DNA of 64,000 bases. Source: Lates calcarifer. Lineage: Eukaryota > Chordata > Actinopteri > Centropomidae. The position numbers and the translations under genes were made by a program. Below, piece by piece: positions 48,451 through 62,640 of the stretch (its first letter is position 1; each line of letters begins with the position of its first letter). The notes beneath the pieces are model-generated. The model was not told the DNA's origin, searched no databases, and saw only the letters and a program-made list of their open reading frames with translations. The stretch is from contig NC_066835.1 in assembly GCF_001640805.2 (NCBI RefSeq), positions 21,706,182 through 21,770,181 on the forward strand. The letters run 5' to 3'.

Positions 48451-51400
48451 CCTCCTCTAAACTATTGACTTTATGGGGAGGAATTAGGTGCAGGTGAAGG
48501 CACAGTTTATGTTTTAAAGGGGTCACTGATGTTGTGGTGCAGACTGGTGCAAACAAAGATCATTTCCTAAATACTGCAGGTGTCTTTTTTGAGGAATAAA
48601 ATGGTCATCCTAAATCCTAAAATATACAGCACACAGTCCCCAGTCTGTGAAAGTGTGTCATTTTGTCATTTTGATATAATTTACTGGACGTCCTTTTAAA
48701 AAAAGGAGGCAAATTTGTTTCTGTTTTATGCCATCAATCATCCGGTGAAAGCAGGTGTCGCTTTGCTTTTTCTTTGTCGTCTATCTCGTATTTAGAGGGA
48801 AACACTTCAAAAACAGATGCTCTGTTTGTTATCGCTGCTTATATTATTTAGATTTCTCTTTTTCCTTAAATCTCCAAGAAGTCATTTTTATTCATGAAGA
48901 GAGAAAAGAATGCTTATTTTCTCATTAAAGCCTGCAGTGTGTGTTTCTCAATTACTCAACACATGAGTGACCAGCAGCGTTGATGGGCTCATCAGATAAA
49001 AAAATGTCTTAGATTAGCTTCCTCTCCTGAACTGTGATTTGCTGAAGAACCCCCTCCTCTTCGCGTCTGGATCGTTAATTTGAACCTTGTTTCAAACCCT
49101 CATTTATCCAGAAAAAGCTCAGTGAGCACGCTTCCCCCTTTTTTCATCAGCGTCCTCATTGATATTCATACGTTTCCTCTTGTTCACACCTGGGGGCCGC
49201 CACGGACCCGTCTCATCAGAAAACTCCACAGGGGAGAGGGAGGAGGAGGAGGAGGACGCTGCCTTGCTTAAGAGAACTTCAGCAGCATCTTCTTTAAGGC
49301 AGAGGAGTTGTTTCTCGTTCGCCACGTTTTCCCCAGCTGGTCCACAGTCACAGCCAAACGTTTCTCTGGATCTGCCTCGGCACATTTTCGACTTGTTGTC
49401 TGTGTTTGTGTTTGACAGCAGCTCCTCCGCTGAGCTGCTTAATGCTGCAGAAACTAAGTGAAAAACTCAGCTGCTGCCACTAATGAACAGGTTAACAGTG
49501 TGGCAAGAAAATCAAATGACTCTCCCAGATTCACTGTATCCTGTATATACTGTGAGACCACTGAGGAGGAGCATTTTAATGCCATTTTTACTTTTTATAT
49601 TCGATTCTTGCACTGATTTTACAAACAAACAAACTAAATTTACTACATCGTTATATATATATATGTCACTCTCTCCTACCACATGCTATTAGTGGTATTT
49701 TTTCTTATTTTTAAAGCAGCCTAGTTGCCTCTAAATGGCCCAACCTGTCGTCTTTTGTGCAGAAACATTAAATCAACTGACAGCAAATCTGTTTCTAGCA
49801 ATAATTTGATGCTTCTCTGTTTTTTTGTATCATTGTCAGGTGATCGTATTTGAGATTTGGACCATTAGTCAAACAAAATAAACCATTCAATTTCTGGAAA
49901 AAATAAGCAACAGATTAATTTATGATTTAAAAAAAACAGTTGTTATTTGCAGCTTTAGAGTTATTGCTGTTTTGTGATTTCACATTTAGCTGAAATTTTT
50001 TTTGCAAATTTAAAAAAACCCAATGATAAATCATGTATTTATCTCTGCATGTATCACAGAACATCCTATCTAGGGCTGTAAGTACTTAATGAATGAAAAA
50101 TGGCATTGATTTTTATTAATATAAATTTAATCGTCGGTGGTGTTCCTCTGATTTATTTGCACTTTACTGAGTCTTGGCTCCCGGGTCAGAGTGGGTCAGC
50201 AGGCGCTCAGTGTGTTGTAACCTACTTTTATTTCTCAGGCGAGTTTTGGCTGAAGTTCGCAGGGAATTAAAACATGAACCCCAGATAATAAAAATAATTT
50301 TAACGTTGATAATAACAATAAATCTCCAGGAATGCGAGTGTGTGCATGATGGATTAGATTCTGCTCGTTCTGTAATTTGCAGCACAACCTGCACACAGTC
50401 CTCACTGTTTGGTGTCTAATGTGAAAGCTATTAGTCTAATAACATTATAATTACATATCATTACTCAACTAACCTTATTAGATTAAATAACATGATACAG
50501 TGTGAACCAAAACATCAGGAGCAGCTGTTCTTCACGTGACGCAGAGTGAAACAGGTGGACAGATGTTTTTTATCGACTCCGCCTCCTGAAGCTTCCTCAG
50601 ACCTGACGCAAAGATGATTGTATTTTAATCAAAAAATAAATAAATAAAATAAAATAATAACACAGGAAATAAGAAGACACGATGAAATGAAAGTTCAGGG
50701 TTGATAATTTTTCTCATTTATTTGGGACAAGAATCTTAATTTCTATCTTTATTTTGAACTGATGTTGAATTAGCCTCGTCCTGCCGTCCTGCAGCTCTCC
50801 AAATTTAGGAATCATAGGAATCTGGAGCTCTCAGCCTCCATCACACAGACACACACAGACACACAAACACACACTCAGTGTAAATAGGAAATAGTTTCTT
50901 GGCTGCAGCCCTCTGAGACACAAAAAAAGCTCTGTTTCAAACCCAGGGAAGGTTTCTATTTAGGCTGCATTTCTAAGAATCAAAATGTAGTTATGGTCTT
51001 ATTCAGGTGGGACACATGGGAGGAAGGAAGCATGCAGAGGCTTCTTAGGTGGAGTAGGAAAGCCCACAATGCATTGCAACGACATTGTCTAAATAACACG
51101 ATTCCTAAAACTTTTCCCAACAGTATGAGATAAATAGCAGGTGTCAGGTCTTTGAGGAAAGGTTTTCTAGAAATGCTTTTAAAATGGAAATCAAAACTTT
51201 TCAGTGAAGTATTTCATGAAAATATTATGTCTTCTTATAGAGTCGGTTTTTATTAAACTGACGACAGAAGAGGAGAGTCCATGGACAAGTCGAGGGGTGG
51301 CAGCTAGTTCGGACACATCTGTAAAAACAAGGACTAGAAATTTGGATAAATGACTTTAGGAGAGAACGTTGGTGATTTTTGTGTATATGGATGAAACCAA

Positions 51401-53429
51401 GTTGACGCAAGTACGTGCTCTCGTAATCATAGGAGCAGCAGTGTTTTCTGTTCTTACAAAATAAATCTGGATATGGAAAATAAACTCCACAAAGGTCAAT
51501 GAAAGAAAAGCTTATTGAGAGATTGTGTTGAATTACAGAAACTTGTGGAAAACCCCACAGAGATGCCATAAATTCAGTTCTGTTTTAAACGCTGCAGAAA
51601 ACACAGAATCATTATCAGTAGCTTGGTCCCAGATGTCCGAATCAGCGCTGAAATCTCTAGTTTTTTCAGCCAATCAAACAGGTCTTGTTTCAATGATTGG
51701 AGAAACAATCGACCAATCAAAGCTTAAACTGTCACAGAAATGTCAACATGTGTGGACGAGATGGCTGCAGCTGTACGGGCTGCTGTTGGACGACTTACAG
51801 AAATAACAGAAAAAAGTCTTGAATTGAAATATTTCTTCCACCAGCTGCCATCGCAGTTTCTTTGTTGACTGAAAATGACGACAGTGGGACGGACATGTTA
51901 GTCACCACTGATTGTTTAAGGCCAAATAACTCTATATATACAAACTGGTACCATGAATATGACTTCACTCTTAGCTGTGGAAGAAAAATCTGTGTGTTAC
52001 CCCTGTACTTTCTTTTAAATCCTGACAGTTAGAGATGCTGTATGAGGACATTTGTAGTCACCTCACCTCCTACATCTGTGACTAAAAGAGTCATCAGGTC
52101 AGACATTACTCACACTGTCCCTTCACTCTCCAACAAAAACCCTGCTTCTACTGAGGCCACCATCACAGCGAACGTACTGAATGTGATACTCCCTGACGGA
52201 GGCTTATTCATCTCGGATGAAAGAATCCGTATCAGACGCAGGCAGAGAAGACGTTACTCTGCTTACCAAAACTGTCCCGTCCACCTTTTTTTTTTTTTTT
52301 TTTCTGGAAGGGAAGTTGTCGTGAAGACTAAAATAATAATCAGGGGGAATCAAAGTTGGGATGAAAAGCGACACCGCAGTTCCACTATCGATCACGTAAC
52401 CCGATCGGTTTCATCTGAGTACATCTGAGCTGCAGGATCCCTGATTAGCTCCCTGTCCATCAACAGTAAAGGATTAAATGTGACTGTGCTGTGATCAGAG
52501 AGCTGCTGGTTTGAATTCTCAGAAACAGTAAATGAATGTGTTGCTGCTGCCAGCCCCTCGAAAGCTACTTGCAAGGTTATGAAACCAAACAAAAATTTCC
52601 TGGTATGCTCTCCATGTGTGAGAACTAATGAAAAAAGGAGTTGTTTAATTTGTGCATGGAAAGAATTGAGGAAAGAAGACAGGGTTTTCTTTCAGGGACC
52701 AAGGATACTTACTGGTCTTCATCAGGACTTTAAACAAAAATTTTGTTGGTCACAGTTTATTTTCTGCAATAATCCAAAACCCAATGGAAAAATCCCACTG
52801 GCTTTTTGTGGAGGGAACCAGGGTGATGCTAACTTCAGGGTTGGCCTTTTAAAATACGCCATCACTCTATAACATAGGTGTAATGTCAAATATACACTAT
52901 AAATAGAATAATAAGAGCTCAACTGGCTGCACCTGCAGTGGTGGCAGCAGGTTGGGGATGGACGGTGTTGGGAGGGTGGAGGTGAAGAATGTATCATAGT
53001 TCCGTCTTCCTGTTTCGCGGTTTTCGATCTCGGTTTCAGAATTGTTACACCCTTAGATGCCGAATTTCCATTTGTTTAATCACTGTGACTGTTTGGTCGC
53101 AGTGCAGTGGAGATGTCTTTTACTAGAGTTTACTACAGTTCTTCTGTCATGTGGTGTCACCACAGCTGCTGTAGCCCTGATGTGTAGGTGCCACATAACT
53201 GATTACATATACATGAAGGTTTGGCACTGATTTTGAAACTCTTAGACTACTCGAAACTGTCATATCTGCTGGATGGATTACTGTAGATGGTAATTAAATA
53301 CCACTGAGGCTACAGTAGCAGCTGTTTCTGAAAATGAAAGCAACCCACCTTCTCGGCTAATGTTTCAGCCTGGAGCCTTTGTCACAATTTACAAATTCAT
53401 AACAAAGAGAGCAGTGAAACATATTGTTG

Positions 53430-53960
53430 ACAAATTGGTCAACAGAATCCTGCCACATATTCAAAGACAATCTTCTTGGGTGATCCAATCATATGTGGAC
53501 ACCCATTGAGAATGCATTGACATAGAACCGCTCAGACTACATTCGGAAGTGGTCTGGGTCTTATGTGGCCACACTGAAGGACTGCCTACTCAACTGACGT
53601 CCTCTGTATAAGTAGAATTACGCACTCATTCAGTTGGCGGTCCAATAAATCCATAAAAATTTACCATAAGTGCATCGAACATCTTGGGAGATTCGGTTTG
53701 CCTGAAACACACCAAGGAATGGACCCAGTCTGTGTTGTTTTGGTGTCTTCTTCTTCTTCTTTTAATTTCTGGCAGACTCTCGCCAGTTAAAAACAACAAC
53801 GCATTTGCTCTGATGTTTATTTTGAGCAGGGACGTATGTGGAGACATTCTGACACCAGGTGTGAACTGTCCACTTGTGGTTACTTGTATTAATGCCAGGT
53901 GTGAACGGCGCCAAAAATAGGATAAACTTTCCCACCAATGTGGACCCAAACAAAGTTCAC
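53430..53960. repeat. Possible unclassified mobile element
   Basis: Two internally similar segments (ACCAGGTGTGAACTG and GCCAGGTGTGAACGG) at the right, and a left part rich in CCGCTCAGACT/GTGGTCTGGG-like words, resemble non-autonomous DNA elements. No clean terminal repeats were found. Confidence 0.25.
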
Positions 53961-56900
53961 TTAAATAAACAGCTCATACTTCACTGTGTTCTGTTAAAGT
54001 AGGAGAGTATCTGAGGATTATGGATGTGGTTAGTGTTGTCAAACAACCTGCTGCCTTTCAGAGTTTCACTTCCATTTATTTCTGATGATTTTCTCTGTGA
54101 CTTTGAATGCACTCATTAATCCAGAATTCAGAAATATAAAGCAATTATTGCAGGAACTGGAGCTGGGTCTTTGTCTGAACACGGCCTGTGTGTTGAGTTG
54201 TGTTTGAAATCAGCAGGACAGAGTTTTTTTTTTCAGCTTCCACCCTGCAGAGTTGTACTGTATGCAGGTCAGTGTACTGCAGGTATTTGTCATAGTGACC
54301 TCTTTCTCCGTCTGCAGAGCCACTGTTACAGAAATCTGAACAGACAGACTCTGGGTGTGTGTAGAGAGCCGAGCCCCCGCTGTTTGCTGCCTAACATCCA
54401 CATTAATATTTCACACTGAGTTTGTGTGCGTTCAGAGAGTGCGAGTCTGGATAAAGAGCCATTAAAACACACAGGTTTCTCACTTTGGCACAGAACAGGA
54501 CACTGTCAGTTCTATCAGTCAGAGGAAGTACATGCCTTTCAAAATAAGAGTGGTTGTTGCCATTAAAAACATCTTAAATTCCTACGTTTTTCAAGGGGTT
54601 TTTCTTTTCTTAGATGGTGAAAATCACAAAAAAGATACCCTAAAACTTAAGTGCCTGAAAAGCCAATTTTACCGCTTTGTGTGCCATCTTTTGAAGTATG
54701 TTTTAAATTCTTCTTAACGGGGCTTTGCTAAGATTCATAATATACACAGTGGGGATGGAACAGGAAAAGTTAAGCTTCAAAGAACTTGAACACAAGGGTA
54801 TTTTTAACCACTTTGTGTGCCTTACAGGCTACTTTTCTTTGTTATTTTTATACCATTTCTGCTTCATTAGACAGTGTATATACAGTGGAAAGGTTACTGG
54901 AAAGATGGGAGAGGAAGCAAAGAGTAAACTTGGAACAAAAACTGGTCCAACACAAACATGATGGTATTTTCTACCTTTACTTTCCTTTGTTCCTGTCGTG
55001 TCTGTGGTGTGTGTGCTGTTGTCAGACAGTACACAGAGACACAGGGGAGGTATAAACTTGGGCAACGAGCAGCCAAACTCAGGCTCATTAGTCTCCTTCT
55101 ATACTTTTTAATGTGGTAGAAAATTCCACGTTTTGGTGAAGTGTAGACAAGGCGTAAACCACGGGGACTATTTTTAGGCGTTGGCGGCACAGGGTTGCGC
55201 CATCCTGCCATTTCTCTGCCTGACTCATCACCGCGACAGGAAATGAACTTCTGTCTTTCTCCACCGGTCACAGCAGCAGATGGTTTTCCAAATTCACCAG
55301 CCACTCCTTGCTCTTTTACTAGCCAAATTAATTTCATTTAAATCTTTGTGTGTGTGTGTGTGTTTGTCTCCAAGAACATACAGAACTCTGAGCGTTTGGT
55401 TTCTCGCCAAAAACGACAGCATCGCCAGGGGCAGAAAAAAAAACAACAGATGTAACTGCCTGGTGGTAACATCACTTCCCGCTCAACACAACTCAGTAAT
55501 TTGCATCCAGAACCAAATCACTGAGTACACCTTCAGTTAACCCAGAGATGTTATAAGGGAGGAGACAAACCACTTGAAAAGAATCCCTAGTAGAAGAGTA
55601 GAAAAAGTCACGCGCAAGATGGCGGTGGTATGACACATATAAAACCAGTCGTGTTGTCAGTCAGTTGAGGGTCACACGAATGAAAACTAACCTCCCAGTT
55701 CAGCTTGTGTCAAACCCTGTCCTGGTTATCTTGTGGGATGAGCTGACAGTGTCACATCACGGCGTCACGGCTCGCCAAAATACAAGTTATACAAACCCTG
55801 CACATCCGTGCTAGAAATATAACCTGTGGAAAAAAGGCATTTTAAACCTTATTTTGAAGCAAAGTCATCATCTATACCTGCAGTTTTTATGTCCAGGTGA
55901 AAGCCAAGTTATGGCTCTTTCTCCATTCATTTAGACAGGACAGGAGCTTGTTTGCCTGAAATAACTGCCCAGGTGTGTTGCCAAGATGGCTGCCCAGTGG
56001 CAAGACTTTCCTATGAGAACTTTGGTTAAAGTTGAATGCTGATGTTGTTGTTTGTTGTGTATCTTTTAAAGTTAAAGTCAGAGTAAAACTGATCTAAGTA
56101 CTGCTGGATTCATGAAGCCGACACTGTCGGGTCTCACTGGTATTCATATAGGACAGAAATGCATAACATGAGCATTCAGTTTTAAAGGGATTCCACACAT
56201 TTTGATGTATTTAGGATATTTTTAGTCATTTTTTTAAAGCAAGAATTGCAAAAATTAGCTCCTCATGTGACAGTTTGCTGTTTGTCTTCTGTGATAATAA
56301 ACTGATTTTCTTTAGACTAAACATGTAAGTTGTGACATTTTTCACTATTTTCTGACATTTTGTAGATTTAACAGTTAGTGCTGTAATTTCTTGTTATTTA
56401 TCGACTGATATAAAATCACATATACACTCTATTTGTGATAATCTGTAATGAGCTGTTTTTATTGGACACAGTCAGGTGTTGATCAGGCTCAAAAATCTGT
56501 ATAGACATGTCGAGGAAATAGAAATGAATGGGAGACAGAGCAGCAATATTTGCAGAGTGTGTTGAAGGTCTGAGTAAGGACTTATCTGTCTGTGCACAAA
56601 AAAAAAAAAAAAAATCTGATAAGACTTTTCTTCATCATTTCACCCTGGTCCTCCTCTCCTCTTCCTCACGTCTCCTCAATACTGAAATGACCTTCCCACT
56701 CCAGTCAGAACAGCACAGTCACTCTCCTCTGAGTGTCAGAGGCTGAAAATTCATCTGCTCAAGAAGTACCTCACATCTTCGCCTTCCTCCTCCTCAATCA
56801 TCCTCCCTTCTCCAGTTTCCTCCTCCTCTCTTCCATCCTGCAGTAAAAATAAAAACCTTCCTCTGCTCGGCTCTGCTGTCTCCTCTCTCCCTCCTCTCTT

Positions 56901-59639
56901 TCACTATTCATCTCTAATGTGACCTTGACCCTTGACCTTTGCACTATGACTAGGAGTTGGTCAGGATTAATGTTTATGTGCATGGTGTTCTGTCTTGATT
57001 TAAATAAGATGAGCTGAATGAATAAATTATGTGTTAGAGAACAAATGCATGTTGTGAGTCTAATATTTTAAAAGTGTCTCCTAAACAAGTAAAATAAGTG
57101 AGAACGGGAAAAACATAAAAATCCTTTATCAACGTTAGAAATTGTGAATTCAATCATGAGAATGTGGAGGTTACTGTGCATCACATTGGGCAGAAGTGTG
57201 AATGAATATAATGAGCTAAGACTCTCAGACTGATGCGTAAAATAGTTGCTCTGATACAGATGTTTTAATATTTGTGAGATTAAATAATAATCTTAAACAG
57301 TCTGGTCACATTTTGTTGCATTTTTGAGTCTTATACAAGGCACCATGTTGTATTTTGTCACATTACCTGTCACCAGAGTCTGCTGCTCGCATGACAATCA
57401 GCATCAGCTGGTACATAATGCATTACATGAACGATAACAATAAAAATTGAAGGAGTGAAGAGCCTGGTGCATGAGATTCAGAGCAATGCTGGCACGGCCA
57501 TTAATCAGCGGTTTAACTGATCTACGGCAAGAGGGATGGATGATTGATGATCTGCTGAATGTCTGAGGAGCACGCCAAGTCTTCAGGTTGAAGTCAGTAA
57601 AGTCACTCTGCACAAAGAGGATGTAGGCAGCTGAATGAGGCTGTTTCTTTCACAGGTGAGCTGTGGTTGTAGAGAAGGATGCTTCAGGTGCAGGTGTGAA
57701 TGTTGGATTATTGGGTTTGAAAAGTCACAGAAACGGACCCCGATTTCTGAAGCGACCTGACCATCAAACAAGAACTTCTGATGAAGCATACTGGCCCCTT
57801 TGGGATCAGCCAATCACAGTTGGAGCTGTATGACTTGTTTAAAAGATCCAGGAAGTCCAGCTGAAGCAACAGATGAAGGTGTTTATCAGACGCTAACACA
57901 CAGTAAACAGTAGAAATACAAGTCATTCACCAGGAATATGCATTTGACTGCTGAACCCAGCACCTGGCTGGATGATGTCACGTCATGTTGCTGCAAAAGC
58001 TTTGCCAGGTTCATGTTTTTTTGGCCGCCCCGGCGTTGTTTTGCCCGAGCACGCTCTGTGTGGGCCGCTGCAGCGCGAGGATGCCGCCACTCCTGAGAAA
58101 TTCAAATGAAAGAAGAAGACCGCGCTTTTTTTTTTTCTTTTTTTTTTTTTTTTAAGTCAGTCTGAATGTTGCCCAACAACCTCCAACATTTACTTGTATC
58201 CTCACAGATTTATCAGACTGTTCTGAACTGGGCCTTGAGATACCAGAAAAGTTAAAGCTAGGATTTCACTGATTTATAAAGCAGAATTAGTGCAGTCAAA
58301 CCTGACATGAAGCTGGACTTTGAAGGTCATTGAAAGGCCTGGGAAAGTCATTGAAATGTTGTGTGAAATTCAGGACTGAAGCTGGTTCCCCTCTGCCTTT
58401 ATTATTATTATTATTATTTATTCTCTGGCATTCATTTCTGCCAAGCTACCTTTCCCTGAGGTTTTCAAACATGCATGTTCGTGCCACAGCTGCCCCCCCT
58501 CTCTACACCCCCCCACCCCCCCTTCACTCCTCCTTCTTAGTTTCCCACAGTTCCCTGCTTCACCTATTGAACCCAGCCACCAGCCCAGGAATGGAGCAGG
58601 GGGAACGGCAGGAATGTGGCTCCCAGTTCAAGCCAAAAACACAAAACAAGGAAGGCAGAGCTCGGACGCCCCGCCTCCCTGGAGCCGGAGCTGCGTGTCC
58701 ATTGGCTGGTTTGCCGTAGGCTGACCACAGAACCTCGCCCCCCATTGGCTGCTCTTCCGTCTTCACTCCCTGCTGCTCTCCGGCCTATCAGACCGCACTC
58801 ATGCTGTTCAAGTATGTGTGTGTGTGTGTGTCATCACTCTGATCCTTACTGACAGCACCGTCTTGAGTCTTGCCTGGTTTCACCAACAACATTGTGGGAT
58901 AATTATTCTGCAGCTCAGGACGTTGCTCCATATTAGCTCTTGTTAGCTTCTGTGCAGCCATATTAAACCTGTCACACACATTAGCGTCACGTTATTGCCG
59001 TTATAAATAAAAAGCTGTGTTAAAGTACACGAGTACATGGTGATGCTTTCTGTTCTGCCGTTCTCTGCAGTGCAGCATCTAAAATCCAGGCCGGCTATAG
59101 GCCAAGTTTCTACACGGTTATAATTAGACTCCACTTCATCCTACAGGGGAGAATGATAAAGATAAGTCAGGTCAGTCGGCTGTGTCATCTGGGACGCCGG
59201 CTGCTTTTTAATGTCACAATGCAGGGACTCTCACAAGGTTTGCAACAGGAGGATAAGCTGGGAAACTGAACTCAACAACAGGAGAAGCAGCTTTGATTAG
59301 AGGAGGGTCAAAGGTCGGAGAGAAAGTGCGAAACGCAGAATATTGTGTTCCTGCTCTCCCCTCTTAACATGCATGTTTGCATTGGCAGAGCTGCCGGAGG
59401 ATCGGATTAGGGCTGGGCTGTTCTCTCCAATTTAAATTCCTGTTTAAAGTCCAATTTATTTATTGCATGAAAACAGAAATTACAGGCAGGCAGCAGAATC
59501 CTGCAAGTATCATGGAGGATATAAAGGCTGGAGAGGAATCAGAGAGTCTATAACCTCTGTAATGGAAATCACATTCTATTCAAATGTTCTTTAAAAAGTG
59601 TGTGTTTTTCACACTATATACAATTTGTACTTCACACCA

Positions 59640-60035
59640 TGTTAAAGGATAAGTCTGGTATTCTTGAATCTGGGCCTTACTGTGCCAGAAACAGCACCTT
59701 ATGTTGCTACCAGACTCCATTGACAAAAAGAGTAATTTTACCTCATGGAACACAGGAGCTGCTGGAATACAGCTGCTTCCACCTGTTAGTGTGTCTGTGT
59801 TATTGTGTGACTCAGATACTTTACATGAGTAAAAGTACCACAAAATAAGACAAACTTAACAGATGGAGGCAGTGGTATTCCAGCAGCTCCTGTGCTCTGC
59901 TTGGTAAAATCGCTGTTTTTGACAATGGAGTCTGGTAGTGATATATAGTGATGTTTTTGGTTAAACAAAAAGGATCTTCCTCCTTAAATAAGGTCTGTCT
60001 CTGTAGGAATCCTATCCATAATGATGATATGATCA
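59640..60035. mobile_element. Foldback MITE family A, copy with an intact left end
   Basis: Starts TTAAAGGATAAGTCTGGTAT, the reverse complement of the end seen near 21,865 and 31,985. It then has CTACCAGACTCCATTGACAA, the GAACACAGGAGCTGCTGG block and, on the right, CAGCAGCTCCTGTGCTCTGC and ACAATGGAGTCTGGTAGTG. Confidence 0.65.
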
Positions 60036-61019
60036 TATAATAATACCAGAATATGTTCGTATTAGTTTGAGCTGTATTCCTCAGCTCTGGATTGGATATC
60101 CTCATGGTGAATGGAGTAAATATGCGTCTGGTGATCTGCTGGTGTCACCAGATGCTCTATAGTAGAGCCTTTGAGCATGACACTAAACCTCCTGTTGTCC
60201 TGGGTAAGAGTGTCGGCTGAATGCCACACGTGTAAAATGAAAATGAGAGGGAAATGATGCTCAGGCAGCAGCCAAATCTGTCTGTCACCAAACACTGGTG
60301 TTGGTGACCGGCCAAGATTTGGAGATCTATTGTTGTTATTGTTACCGGTGCGTTGAATTTTGAGGATGGTTTGCAGGGACAGGTTTGAAGTCAGATTTGG
60401 ATGTTTTGGCCAAAGTTTGCTCCATCAAACTCGTCCAGAAGCTTCAGTTAAACATCTTCCAGCAATAATACAGATTTAAAATGCATTTCAGAAATATTTT
60501 GATTTTAAAAGATGTTTGATTACTTCCATCTTTCACCAGTTTCTATTGTCAGAGCTAGTTTCTCTCAGCACATTTCCCATCAGCCCCCATTGCTCTCATG
60601 TCCCGTCCCTCTCCTCCCTGAAGATGACAAACATGTTGGACGTTCTTTTTCCATCTGCCTTTGACTCGTTCCACCATCTGGCAGTGGACTGGAAAACAAA
60701 AATGAACATTTGCACATTTAAACTTTTGTCAGAACACGCCTCCTGCGGGTAAGACGATTATCAGAGTGACGGCATGTTTAGGCTCGCTCTCTCAATGACA
60801 CTCAAAGCCAACTTGAAAAACAGACCCTGACTTGTGCGGTCAAACACGGTCAAGTGCATACATCAATTAACAACAGTGGCGAGGTTCTCAAGTAGATGAT
60901 GTAGTGGTGCATTCACAGGGTCGTAAACAAAGACGCTTTTAGTAGCCAGTTGTCACATTTTTTCAGATATCCACAGCCACCAGATAAATAGTCCTGACGC
61001 CAGTGATCTGTTATGTTTC

Positions 61020-61400
61020 CTCTAGCGCCATCATCAGGCCAAAGTTTTAATTTGTCCAATACACTGATTCATGACAAAACACCTGCAAAAGTAATGACAA
61101 GCCCATCAGCTTTGTGGACTTATGTTTAGTACTAATTAGCAAAGTTAGCATGCTAGCATGCTAAATTAAGATGGCAACTGTGGTAAACATGCTACATGCT
61201 AAACCAGTGTGTTAGTATAGTCATTATTAGCATTACATTTTCAACATGCTTTTAAACAAAGCAACTTACAAGTGAGGGATAACGCTAAAGGGACAACATG
61301 CTAGCATTCTCATTATTAGCATGTTAGCATTGGGCTCAAAGCATCATTGTGTCTGAGTACAGCCTCACAGAGATGCTAACGTGGTTGTAGACTCCGGGTG
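61020..61400. repeat. Dispersed teleost repeat rich in GCTAGCATG
   Basis: Palindromic TTAGCATGCTAGCATGCTAA is followed by several GTTAGCAT words and by the phrase TACAGCCTCACAGAGATGCT, which I recall from a repeat common across percomorph genomes. There is no ORF. It is upstream-flanked by CCTCTAGCGCCATCATCAGG, also typical of that repeat. Confidence 0.55.
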
Positions 61401-62579
61401 TTATAGTGGAAAAAGTGCTTGTGCTGCACACTGGTTGCAGCATTTACCACTCCACATGGCGCCACCATTAGCTTTCAAAGCTAATGTTGCTAAGAGGCGA
61501 GAGCTACGTTTCAGAGAGCCAAACAGTATTTTTGTAACAAGCCTGGTAGCTCCACCTGCACGCTGACATTTCACCAAACAAATATCTTCTCAGTCGTAGA
61601 GCTCTGGAAATTCAGAAACAGAAGTTAAGCAGTTTTCTTGTCCAATCTTTTAGTTCAGGAAGTAGTAAGTAGCGATTGGCTGCACCCACAAAGGTTGGAG
61701 CACTGTGGGTCAAAGTTCAATCTGGATAGATTAAAATAACAGCTGGAACCACTGGCCTAGATTCACCACATAGGTGACTGCTCTGGCAGTTGTATTATTA
61801 TTATTATTTTAAAGTCAGACTTGTTTAATTTCAACATCAAACTTAATTTATTTTAATTAAAGCGGATATGTCATGTTGTTTTGGTTGCATACCAGCCTAC
61901 TGGCTTGTGTGAGCGCACCCCTTTCATTTTGGTTTCTCGTGTATTTCCATATTAACCTTGTGCCAGCTGCCTCCCCTTCCTTCCTTTCTTTCCTCTCTTC
62001 CACCTTCCTTTATTGTCCTCACATTAATCCATCAGATTTCCCCGTCAGATCCGTCCTGGTGGATTCATATAAAGAGCAGAGCGCAGACTGAGGGAGGCTG
62101 ACAGTCGTGTTGCTGATGGTTTCGTGTGTTTTAGCTAATTAATGTCTCAAGATTAATGTGTTGATTATTAAATGGTGTGAAAACATTTCACAGTGTGTAT
62201 TTAAACAGCCGCACTCTTTGCCTTCTTTCGGTGCCAGGAGGCATTTTGTCAGAGGAGGCGGCACTTACAGTAGAATCATTAATGTTATTTATTTTAGTTC
62301 TGTGGGCGATTTAAATGTGGGGAAACAAACTGTTGAAATGGTGAGAAGTTGCCGGACTTGGAAACCAGACTGCAGGGCCAGGTTAGGAAGCAGTCAGGAG
62401 GCTCCCGTCAGGTTTCTTTTCTGGTGAGTGGAGAGGTATTTGGTTGGAGCCTGGCTCTTCCACTCATCTGCATCTTATTTGAATTTCCTGCTTGCATAAT
62501 TCCTTGGTTAATGGGGAACTGCTCGGCACTGCCACAGCTGTTTTGCCTTTCCTGCCTGGCAAGAACGCCGCTCACACAG

Positions 62580-62640
62580 CGAGGAGGAGGAGGAGGAGGA
62601 GGAGGAAGGGGAAAGAGAGAGAGAGAGAGGGGGAGAGAGG
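62580..62640. repeat. (GAG/GGA)n and (GA)n purine run
   Basis: About nine GAG units pass into AGAG runs. This gives the long polyglycine or polyarginine readings of frames here, which are therefore not evidence of a gene. Confidence 0.85.

Noticed and set aside
58330..58852. Several overlapping Pro/Ser-rich ORFs
   Set aside because: They occur in all frames of a C-rich, microsatellite-containing stretch and have no splice or family support.
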